A DNA stretch of 64,000 nt from assembly GCF_019649055.1 (NCBI RefSeq), contig NW_026570349.1, forward strand, positions 62,001-126,000, read 5' to 3'. The position numbers were made by a program, and so were the translations under genes. A model generated the notes under the pieces. It was not told the DNA's origin. It made no database searches and saw nothing but the letters and a program-made list of their open reading frames with translations. Shown here one piece after another: positions 33,885-41,700 of this stretch (positions within the stretch are counted from its first letter, which is position 1; each line of letters begins with the position of its first letter). This DNA is from Paramacrobiotus metropolitanus. Its lineage: Eukaryota; Tardigrada; Eutardigrada; Parachela; Macrobiotidae.

Positions 33885-33992
33885 TACGTAGAGCGACCCC
33901 GCTAGTATAGTAGAGGCTTCCGTTGCTTCGTCATTGGAGGTCGGAGGTTCCAGCCCACATAAAAACGCGATTTTCTAAATATCCTCATTTTT
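33885..33992 (+). ncRNA. tRNA-like unit 1
   Basis: An A-box-like TAGTATAGTAG is at 33903-33913, a B-box-like GGTTCCAGCCC at 33946-33956 and a T run at 33988-33992. This is the most degenerate 5' member of the array, and I could not draw a full cloverleaf. Confidence 0.45.
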
Positions 33993-34120
33993 GGTTTTTA
34001 TTTCATGAATCGTTATATTTTTATTCGCGGGATTTAATATGAGGAATATTGGTTGAATCGCTGTTGAGAGGTGTTAAAATGAATACTGCAAGCGGTGTTT
34101 TTAACATTATTTTTGTCGAT

Positions 34121-34240
34121 GACTCCTGTAGTCGAGTGGTCCAGTAAAGAGGACAATACCAGGCGAATCCGTTTACCTGTTGCTGGTCCTGGGTTCCAAT
34201 CCCTAAAAGTTTAAAAGCATTTTCATAAAACCTTCTTTTT
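34121..34240 (+). ncRNA. tRNA-like unit 2
   Basis: The A box TAGTCGAGTGG (34129-34139) fits the Pol III consensus TRGYNNARNGG. The B box is GGGTTCCAATCCC (34191-34203), and the unit ends at ACCTTCTTTTT (T run 34236-34240). A GTCC/GGAC hairpin follows the A box. Confidence 0.6.
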
Positions 34241-34370
34241 CGTGCTTAAATTCTTGCATTTAGTTGTATTTACACATTCGGTGTGATACCGTTAATTCCT
34301 TATTAGTTTTCAACGAGCGGCACATAGTTGTACAGCCCTTACCGTGCGGATTTTCGTATTTTGCTGTGAG

Positions 34371-34481
34371 ACTTCGTAGTGTAGTGGTTGTCCGCCTTAT
34401 CCCTGCGACTACTCGGTGAAGTTAGGGCCTTGGGTTCGAAACCCCTACAAGTAATGCACATTTTCATACACCTTCTTTTTT
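34371..34481 (+). ncRNA. tRNA-like unit 3, with acceptor-like stem
   Basis: The A box is TAGTGTAGTGG (34377-34387) and the B box GGGTTCGAAACCC (34432-34444). The ends pair as an acceptor-like stem: ACTTcGTA (34371-34378) with TACAAGT (34446-34452), seven pairs with one bulged C. ACCTTCTTTTTT ends the unit (T run 34476-34481). The D arm is poor, so this is tRNA-like rather than a normal tRNA. Confidence 0.65.
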
Positions 34482-34575
34482 GCTTTTTATATGGTAAAAG
34501 TAGCATCAAATACGCGTTGCCGTTGACCGTTGTAATTTTACGATCATTTCCGATGAGCGAATTTAAAAGTTACTG

Positions 34576-34696
34576 TCGTAGAACAGCGTAGTATAGTGCT
34601 TTGCACCGTTGAACTGCAGCAACGGGGAAATGAAACGGTTGCGGGTTCAAGTCCCTTACAGCTAATTTGCAATTTTGACAAACTTACCTTTTTTTT
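34576..34696 (+). ncRNA. tRNA-like unit 4, with anticodon-arm-like hairpin
   Basis: The A box is TAGTATAGTGC (34589-34599). The hairpin CCGTTG/CAACGG spans 34606-34625 with an 8-nt loop. The B box is GGGTTCAAGTCCC (34643-34655), followed by a run of eight T (34689-34696). The hairpin covaries with that of unit 7. Confidence 0.65.
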
Positions 34697-34842
34697 CGTT
34701 TTACATTTTTGTTCTCGTCCTGGGAAAAGTATTGACAAATAGCTCCCAGAATATTAGAATTAAACTCAAAGAGCTGGGTGTAAAATTGTATATATACTCA
34801 ATGGTTAACATTGCACTTGGCCGTCTGTTTGTCTGTATTCGA

Positions 34843-34955
34843 ATGACTTTGTAGTTCAGTGGCTATGAATGACGGCCATTCGCCCCATGTTCTACCTCCT
34901 AAACGGTTAGTCTTAATCTCAGGGTTGCATGCTGCATGTTAAAAACTACATTTTT
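34843..34955 (+). ncRNA. tRNA-like unit 5, degenerate B box
   Basis: The A box TAGTTCAGTGG (34852-34862) fits the consensus. GAATG/CATTC forms a short hairpin at 34867-34881. The B box position is only weakly preserved (about 34917-34932). T runs lie at 34951-34955 and 34967-34974. Confidence 0.45.
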
Positions 34956-35030
34956 CCTGCCCTATATTTTTTTTGTACCTTTGTGGGATGAAGAGTTAAT
35001 CGTTTGGTGCCTTATTGCAGTAAGGTTAAA

Positions 35031-35056
35031 TATACACGACATGGCGCTTCCGGTGT
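35031..35056 (+). repeat. Internal copy of the LTR-end/primer-binding-site junction
   Basis: TATACACGACATGGCGC (17 identical bases), then CCGGTGT, repeats the sequence at 22510-22536 that joins the 5' LTR to the primer-binding site. It lies in the array between units 5 and 6, in the same orientation. Confidence 0.7.
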
Positions 35057-35083
35057 TGAATCTAACTCGGCTTTAACGTAGAG

Positions 35084-35191
35084 CACCTTGTGGCGTAGTG
35101 GCTAGACTGAGAATCCATACCGACCCGCTTCTCCCAAGTCTAGAGTTCGAATCCCTAAAAGTTAATTCGTGTAATTTAAAACCTTCTTTTT
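35084..35191 (+). ncRNA. tRNA-like unit 6, with long hairpin
   Basis: The A box is TGGCGTAGTGG (35091-35101) and the B box GAGTTCGAATCCC (35143-35155). Between them CTAGACT plus GAGAA (35102-35113) pairs with TTCTC plus AGTCTAG (35129-35143), a 12-bp stem with a 3-nt bulge, replacing a normal cloverleaf. The unit ends ACCTTCTTTTT (T run 35187-35191). Confidence 0.6.
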
Positions 35192-35283
35192 CGGTTTTAT
35201 ATTTTTATATCAATATGCAGTATTAGGTTGGCTTCGAGATCGCTAATTTTCCGGTCACTCCCGACGAGCGAATTTTAAGTCTA

Positions 35284-35405
35284 ACTTCGCAGATTGTAGT
35301 GGCGTAGTGCACTGAACTGTTGAACCACAACAACAGGTGCAATGAAGGTTGCGGGTTCGAAACCCCTTGAAATTAAAATTGCATTTTCTAACATCCTACT
35401 TTTTT
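35284..35405 (+). ncRNA. tRNA-like unit 7, with anticodon-arm-like hairpin
   Basis: The A-box-like TGGCGTAGTGC is at 35300-35310. The hairpin CTGTTG/CAACAG spans 35317-35336 with an 8-nt loop. The B box is GGGTTCGAAACCC (35353-35365) and the T run is 35400-35405. It is closely similar to unit 4, and one stem pair is changed on both sides. Confidence 0.65.
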
Positions 35406-35534
35406 GTCTCTATGTTTTTACTGTCACTCTTGTGGAAATATTTCCGTTGTCGGCGTGAATTCTGCGATCATGATGGTGGTGAAATCTTAAAACTTATCAG
35501 CTGCTGCAGCGGTGAATTGTTACTATATCGTGAA

Positions 35535-35700
35535 TTTTCGTAGTACAGCGCCTCCAGTGATTGCCAAATTAAAAGTAAAATGTGGTATAGCCATGCTAGC
35601 GTATGGGCAAGAGCAGGATTTAGTTGTCCACCTAGATGCAAGGTTCAATCCTGCGTGAATACAAATTTTGCAAGTTTTAAACGTTCCTTTCAATTCTTTT
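35535..35700 (+). ncRNA. tRNA-like unit 8
   Basis: The A-box-like TAGTACAGCGC is at 35541-35551 and the B-box-like AGGTTCAATCCTG at 35641-35653. GCAGGAT (35613-35619) pairs with ATCCTGC (35648-35654), enclosing the B box region. The insert between the boxes is longer than in the other units, and the terminator is weak (CTTTTTA near 35695). Confidence 0.45.
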
Positions 35701-36119
35701 TACTTTTCCTTGGTGGTTTCTGTAACCTTGTTCCCAGGATGGAATATTACAATTGTTTTTAGCATCTGATTCACGGTTCCTGGTGTGATAATTGATTTTA
35801 AGCTGCTAATTTCTCACTCTGCACTGGAATTCACTGTTGTTACGGTTGCGCATTCTGTTACACCGATTTTATTGCGGTTATTCAAATGCTGCATAAATCC
35901 AAATTAAAAACCCGAATTAAGATCTGTCTGACCAGCAAAATTAATGACTATATGAGAATCTGTACGGAATTATGAGAATTGCCTGTTAAGACATTGATGA
36001 GATCAACTCAACGAGATTAAAAGATTAAACGGAAGAAACAAAAGTCGGCCGAAAATCAGATTCAAATTATCAAACAGCCGCGGGAAACGCATTATACGCA
36101 TACGTTACAGCGCTGCTAT
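35701..36119. other. Spacer between the tRNA-like array and the antisense gene
   Basis: AT-rich sequence with no gene or clear repeat. It should include the 3' UTR of the antisense gene. Confidence 0.4.
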
Positions 36120-37525
36120 TTAGTCCAGATCTAGATTCTCCTTCGCAGTCTTCAAGTTCGCAAGACGTTGTTCCAGCGCCTCACGGATATATGCGATATG
36201 TTTAGCATCCATCGTCGCTCGAGCCTTCAGCGTATTTACCAGCGCCTTGCAGTTATCCATAATTTCCTTCTCGCGTTCAACTTGTTCTAGTAATTTGTCG
36301 ATTGCGTCTGGCTTCTTAATGGCATCCGGTTCTGCAGTGCTCACTTCATTGTCAGGCTTTTCGGCCTTCTCTTTGGTCTTCTGGCCTTTCTTTTCGGTAT
36401 CCGTATTCTTTGATCGGGGGACATATTTAGGACGGCCGCCCATAGCTTTTAGTTGAGTGAGCGTGATAATTGGTTCTCTCTCAATACGCCCGTCCTTGCT
36501 TGCCCGGATTACCAGATTTACGTTGGTGGTGTTGTTCTTCTCGGGCTCGATTGCGTCCAGCCGCTCCATGACGCCATCGACAACCAAATCCCCGTCTTGT
36601 CCCACGTAACCAAAGCTGCAATCGGCGACATGCTGTTTGGTCTCCTTGCCGTTTACGATAACCTTCATGGTGCCCATTTTGATATCTGCAAAATACGTTA
36701 TTTTCATAGAGAGTACGATAAGTTGCAGCATGTAGAGTGATTTTACTTTCAAATGGAATTTCACACAATCAAATAAAGCAAATATTCGTCGCATATTTCT
36801 GTCTTGGACTATTTCCTAACCGAAAATACGTAATACATACTGATGGTCTGGGCCAGAGTGGTGCAGAGACAGCAGCCGCGAATGCTTCGTAGCCACAAGT
36901 CGATGCAACTATCCACGAAAAGATTCCCATACACGACGACGACATGTTTCTGGTTAACCAGTTGGCGCAGCCCGCGCTCCAGCCAGTAGTCCACGTCCTG
37001 CAGGTGTACGTCGAACGTACAGATCCAGTGTTGGATTTCGGTGCGTGACATGGCGTATCGACCGTGGTAGAGGATTACGCGAATCATCCGACGAAACTTG
37101 CTAGTTGTGTCGATTACCTTCGTCTCTGGATCGCGGTTATTTTTCACTTCCTCGGCCACCTCGAGCACGAAACGTCCATCGCGGCTCATCTTCTTGAGCA
37201 AGATACCAGCGTTAATAGCGTCGCCGAGGAAGAAGTCTACTCGTTCTTCCGTGAAATCATCATGCATTTCCACAACGAATTTCTTGATAGATGACATGTC
37301 CACATAATATCCCGTAATGTCAGCTTCAAGAATGCACGCGTGGGCTGCCGTATGCATCGCCAATTGTCGACGGTCTCGGATGGTTTTGTTTGGCTGCAGA
37401 GGCTCTGCCATGGCAAACTGAACTGATTCGCGAGTTCGTCCCTTCCAGTATTCATAGTGGGCAATCGCATCTGTTTCGGGCGAAGGTAACGGCTCTCCAG
37501 TTGGCCCCACAGGCTGTGCTGACAT
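36120..37525 (-). CDS. Antisense spliced gene inside the element, 416 aa, 2 exons
   Basis: Exon 1 is 37525-36841 and exon 2 is 36685-36120. The donor GTATGT and acceptor TTTTGCAG are strong. The 685-nt exon ends in phase 1 and exon 2 continues in the correct frame (IKMGTMKVIVNG), giving 416 residues. Exon 1 contains two similar segments (IKKFVVEMHDDFTEERVDFF and EIQHWICTFDVHLQDVDYWL), each followed by a strand-turn-strand pattern, suggestive of two winged-helix modules. Exon 2 is Lys/Glu-rich with a coiled-coil end (LLEQVEREKEIM). I do not recognise the family. Antisense extra ORFs between pol and the 3' LTR are known in some large Ty3/gypsy lineages, but no sequence link is claimed here. Unspliced, each exon is an independent ORF. 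Confidence 0.65.
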
Positions 37526-38130
37526 GATGCTCGGATGATTAGAAGTGATTAAGATAAAATTCGGCGAAGAGAAACAAGCTAGTAATTAAATGAAACAGAA
37601 AACCCGTCACCGCGAAAGGATAAATATTGTTGGGTTCCTCGCTTTTTATGAATGAACAGCTGATATTCTCTGTGCTTGCGATGCGGCATTCTGTCACTTG
37701 CCAGCCGCCCTGATATGGCAATGCTATCGGAAACTGCGCAGTCTCTGGTCTGTGTCTTGAATATTTCCCAGCCGCGTGTTTTCATTCGGACTTTCCTTTT
37801 TCGTATCCCTTTAATTGTCATGATCCGTTTGTTGTATTAAAATCCGGTTTTTGTGGTGGATATTTACAATCATCGGCGAATTAATTCGGTTCCTGTGTGT
37901 TCTACGCCACATGATCATAGTGGGGATAAAATTCGCAAAAAACGCTGGTCGCCTGTCAACCGCCTGGTGGTATACTTCGTGAATTTTCAGTTCTCGGTGT
38001 CGGTGCCAGTCGAAATTGTCTGTTGTGCTTTTTCCCTGCACTCCAGTTCTTCAATTCTCTGAATCTGTTGGCATCGATAGTACCCTGTTTTCCCTGTGTT
38101 TTTATAATTTATCATTTTCACGTTTTGAGA
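37526..38130. other. Divergent spacer between antisense gene and ORF5
   Basis: Probably the promoter region of the antisense gene. On the plus strand it is a pyrimidine-rich leader of ORF5. No supported coding sequence. Confidence 0.4.
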
Positions 38131-39212
38131 ATGTCGCCTCCCGCAAAGAAAGCCACTGCGCGGAAGACTGCATCGCGTACACCGCGCCCGAGTCGAGCAA
38201 CAGCGGGATTAAGTTTTGGCTATTCTCCGGACAGCGATGAAGCCCGTTCTTCATCGCGTGTCACTCGATCTCGAGTCTCTCGCCGTACTTCCGCGCAACC
38301 AGTGTTTTCTGCGCAATCTTCTGGGTCATCGGGATCGGTGAGTGAAGCAGAGGCTCAGCAACCTTCAACGAGTTGGGCAGATGCAGTAGTCAATGCTTTG
38401 CAGCGCCGATATGATGCACAGCGGCGACGCACAATCTTACGACGCAATGCTGCTGTGGTTCGCCGTCAGGCCCGCCGAGGATTATTTGCTGCCAGTCCTG
38501 ACGTTGAGATTCGTCAGCCGTCACCGAAGAAACTGCAGACGCAGGCAGAAAGACAATTGGGTACTCCTGACTTGACTGAAGAGGAGCCTTCATCATCTGA
38601 GACTCCGTCTGTGCGAGCAAAGCGAGGTACCGTCGTAATACCTTGCTGTTTTGGTTCCCTTTGCTTGATAATAATGATAGTCCTCAGTTTCCGTCATTTC
38701 TAGTCGGCTTTATCGATTTAAAACTCCAATCTATATTATTGCGAATCTGATTGGCGCTTCTATGTGGAATTAAAGGATATTTGGTCTGTGTTCTCGTTGC
38801 ATATCCGTGATACAGTTTAGCGGGGATAATTCTTTGCCTCGCTGGTGTTAATTGTTGCTTCTTGTTTATATCAGATGAAGAGCATCTGCGTAAAGGCGGA
38901 ATTTTATACGCGCCCTACAACCCGGATGCACCACGGCCGGTCTTCAAGACCAAGCAGACGGCTCGCAAACGAGCGCATTCCGGAGTATTTCCACGAATGG
39001 CTGTGGCGGATAACCGGGGTGAGCATCAGTTAGTGATTACCGAGGCTTATTTTTCCGGATTAAACAGATTTCATCGATATTATCCTCGTTTATACTTGTC
39101 GCGGTTTTTGTTTACCAACGGAGCTTTAATTAATCGATTTGATTTGTGTACCATTACGCGGTCCCTGCCCACGCCTCTCGCTTTGAATTGCGTCGCCAGT
39201 ATTTATATTTGA
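38131..39212 (+). CDS. Element ORF5: Arg/Ser-rich protein, probably spliced, 277 aa
   Basis: The ATG at 38131 opens with MSPPAKKATARKTASRTPRP, a basic Ser/Arg/Ala-rich stretch. Read unspliced it stops at 38703 after a hydrophobic tail. A donor (CGAG/GTACCG) after 38626 and an acceptor (TATATCAG) before 38875 join it in phase to a second exon, 38875-39212, with DEEHLRKGGILYAPYNPD. The second exon has no ATG of its own near its start, which supports the splice, but the donor is weak. APYNPD resembles ORF2. The family is unknown; the basic start suggests nucleic-acid binding. Confidence 0.5.
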
Positions 39213-39700
39213 ACCCAGTTTTTGTTCGTCTGTTTGAAGTTTTGGACAAGCATCAGGAAGCGGATGCAGTTGCTCGTCAAGCGGCCATTGTATCTCCTGC
39301 CGTGGAGGATGATGATCCGCAGCCATCCACTTCTGCTGGACCATATAACTTTCGCACTCGTGGGCAAAAGCGCAAGTATAAGGAGGTTTCACCGTCCTCG
39401 TCTTCGGCGCCAAGCGAAGTATCTGTCTCGGATGATGGTGAAGAGCGTGAGGATCCTTCGGCCGTGTTATCCCCTGAGCAGAATGCTGAGGTCGAAGCTG
39501 ACGAGAATGCAGATATGGTGGTCGATTGTGACGATGATGATGGATCTGATTTTGAGAAAATGGATGTTGATCCGCTGCCGTCTCTGCAGCCAGTTGCCCC
39601 GGCTGTAATGCCTATTCCGGCTGTTGCGCGTGAGGATTCATCTGAAATTGCGGAACCAGCAGTTTTTGGTCAGCATCAGCCGCACTCGGATGAACTGTAA
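39146..39700 (+). CDS. Element ORF5b: acidic protein part, out of frame with ORF5
   Basis: This frame overlaps the end of ORF5 in another frame and lacks an ATG at its start. It reads FELRRQYLYLNPVFVRLFEVLDK in full, then a Ser-rich and strongly acidic tail (VVDCDDDDGSDFEKMDVD). It probably belongs to the ORF5 product through a frameshift near 39146, or through an alternative acceptor (TTTGAAG before 39242) that also fits the phase of the donor at 38626. I cannot decide which. Confidence 0.4.
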   Translation: MYHYAVPAHASRFELRRQYLYLNPVFVRLFEVLDKHQEADAVARQAAIVSPAVEDDDPQPSTSAGPYNFRTRGQKRKYKEVSPSSSSAPSEVSVSDDGEEREDPSAVLSPEQNAEVEADENADMVVDCDDDDGSDFEKMDVDPLPSLQPVAPAVMPIPAVAREDSSEIAEPAVFGQHQPHSDEL

Positions 39701-40240
39701 TGTTATTAATGTTTGCTATTGCACTATCTTCGCTGTATTCCTTTGGTATCGTCGGTTTCTTCAATTCGTGTCATAATGGTTCCTTTCATTTTATTCTTGC
39801 AGTGATATTTTGTAGAGTGGTATTACATTTTAGAACACAACGAAAATTTTGTCCTTCAATTTTGTTTTCCAATTTTACGCGCTGCGCTGAGACATTGAAC
39901 TGGTCGTTAGTGTATTATATGTGCGCGATAGCCGCCAGTGCCGAATCTTTCGTTGTACCTGGATTAGATCTGATTTTCCGATTACGTTGAATTAAAAGGA
40001 TATAGCGCGAAGCGCTGATTGGTTGCTTCTCTTACTAGTATGGAATCTGCCGCAGTTTAAAATTTCGCTCCCGCAGACAGGTATAAAATCACTTGCGTGT
40101 AGTGTGCAGAAATCGGCATTGTGGATTTTTCGTTTCGGCACCAGTGGTGTATTAGATTTCTTGCTTTTCCGAATGCGATTTTGACGCTTTTCTCTCTTCA
40201 CTTTTAGCGTTAAAAGGTCACTAGTTTTCATTAGTTGGGC
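39701..40240 (+). promoter_or_regulatory. Spacer with strong acceptor-like tract before ORF6
   Basis: TTTTCTCTCTTCACTTTTAG ends at 40207, 34 bp before the ORF6 ATG. It is the best 3' splice site I see in the element outside the antisense gene. Otherwise no gene. Confidence 0.45.
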
Positions 40241-41041
40241 ATGCCGCCTATTGATCCTAACCGAGCCTTTGATAAGTTAGTAGACGCCATTTTTCATTCG
40301 TCTTCTAACCAGCAGCAACAACAGTATAATGCCGGTTATAATCACCGAGGAAGGGGTGGAGCCCGTGGTGCTTACCGTGGCAACTTTCGTCCGTACGGCC
40401 GAGGAAATCATAGGAATTTTGGAGACAATAACTTGCGTCGTGGAAACGATCATTGGCGTCGTAATGGCCGACCTCTGGGCGCACCGGAAGTTATTGAAGT
40501 ACCTGATGGAGACGCTCACCCAGTTGCTCCAGTGGAAGCTGCCGCCGCAAACATGGAGGTTGACGACCCGGGCAACCAAGCAGCGAATGCACCGAATCCG
40601 ATCCAAGGCAACGGAAATGTGGCTGCAGGTGAGCCCAATGGTGTCAACCCTGCTGTCAATCTACATGGCCCACCAGCCTTGAATGCCGTTGTCGTTCCTC
40701 TGGCTGTCATTCCGCCTGTGCAGCAGCAAGCCCCGCAGAACGCTGAATTTCCCGGTTTGCCACCAAAAGTGCTGCCGCTTCCTGAAGTGCCGATTGTCCG
40801 CGATGCCCGCGACCGTTCTCCGGCTGATCGCCCACGTGCGCCGTCTGCGCCTTCCGGTCCTGTTGGTTCTGCTGAACATAATTTTGTGCCTGGTTATTTG
40901 GCTCAGCAACAGCAGCGGGAATTGGATGCCGATCGCCGACGACAGATGGCTGCGGAAGTTTCTCGCCGTTTGGATGCCGCTGCTGCATCTGGCTCCGGTA
41001 TCACTGGCCTCTTTTCATTGGCTCCCAGTGCTGGCAAGTAA
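40241..41041 (+). CDS. Element ORF6: RGG-rich protein, 266 aa
   Basis: It starts MPPIDPNRAFDKLVDAIF, then has a Gln run and an Arg/Gly/Asn-rich stretch (HRGRGGARGAYRGNFRPYGR) like the RNA-binding region of ORF1. After that come a Pro/Ala-rich middle and a helical end (QQQQRELDADRRRQMAAEVS). RGG stretches commonly bind RNA, so a nucleocapsid-like or RNA-chaperone role is a reasonable inference, not a proof. The family is unknown. Confidence 0.6.
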   Translation: MPPIDPNRAFDKLVDAIFHSSSNQQQQQYNAGYNHRGRGGARGAYRGNFRPYGRGNHRNFGDNNLRRGNDHWRRNGRPLGAPEVIEVPDGDAHPVAPVEAAAANMEVDDPGNQAANAPNPIQGNGNVAAGEPNGVNPAVNLHGPPALNAVVVPLAVIPPVQQQAPQNAEFPGLPPKVLPLPEVPIVRDARDRSPADRPRAPSAPSGPVGSAEHNFVPGYLAQQQQRELDADRRRQMAAEVSRRLDAAAASGSGITGLFSLAPSAGK

Positions 41042-41689
41042 CCTTGACTCACCTTTGTCCTTGATCTTTTGCTTTCTTTGATCTCGCCTTTTTACTGGCC
41101 TGGTGTTGTCTAATGATTTTGCCTTACCAAAGCCGTGTTGATCTTATTGCTACTGATATTCTTTTGCTGGTTTAAATTTGCTCTCATCTACCAGTAATTT
41201 GTGCTCATGATTTTTATGCGGATATTTTTGCTTGTTTGTTGTTGTTGACTGTTGTTACTGGATGATGTAGTACTCGAGAATTCGTAAGAATACTACTGGT
41301 TGTTGGTTATCGCGGTCCCGTTCGTTTAATGCATAATTCTACAGAATTCCACATAATCACATTTTAAGATTTTAGTTTCACAATTCATAAAGCTTTATGC
41401 CGTATACTGTACATACAAAACACCATCTACACTCAAGCGACACAATGTCAGTAATTCATAGTTTGCCTTCCTGGATCCTTGGACCTCCGCCCTGCCAAAC
41501 CCGTGGACTTCCGGATGCCTCTTCGCCAAGGATTCCACACTAACTCTCTGGGGATCGCGGCGTACAGTCACATTGGGCATCGGATGGACGCGTGGATTGT
41601 GCGGTGGATCGGGATCAGGACGGATGGAAGTGCACAATCGCACTGGGATGTTGCGGGATGGATTGTTTATATTGGCACGGCCAAGCATC
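41042..41689. other. Spacer before the 3' LTR, with a small antisense frame
   Basis: A minus-strand frame 41688-41395 (97 codons, starting MLGRANINNPSR) is open and slightly biased to Arg/Pro. No homologue was seen, so I leave it as a possibility only. Otherwise AT-rich. Confidence 0.35.
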
Positions 41690-41700
41690 GTTCGTGGGGG
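41690..41700 (+). promoter_or_regulatory. Polypurine tract before 3' LTR
   Basis: GTTCGTGGGGG ends directly at the TG of the 3' LTR. It is short and G-rich. Retroelements start plus-strand DNA at such tracts. Confidence 0.65.

Larger units (their letters stand above)
33885..35700 (+). repeat. Tandem array of eight tRNA-like units
   Basis: A-box starts at 33903, 34129, 34377, 34589, 34852, 35091, 35300 and 35541 give spacings of 226, 248, 212, 263, 239, 209 and 241. The units also share flanks: ACGAGCG or ATGAGCG before units 3, 4 and 7, and ACCTTCTTTTT-like sequence after most B boxes. The sequence between units has diverged, so the array arose by duplication some time ago. Confidence 0.7.

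Noticed and set aside
33885-35700. The array as ordinary host tRNA genes
   Set aside because: The D arms and anticodon loops are abnormal, units vary in length between boxes, and no unit folds into a full standard cloverleaf.
33885-35700. CRISPR array (regular repeats)
   Set aside because: The genome is eukaryotic, the units are diverged, and there are no short identical repeats with unique spacers.
41395-41688. Antisense 97-codon frame as a firm gene
   Set aside because: It has an ATG but no homologue, no neighbour support and overlaps the polypurine tract region; kept only as a possibility.
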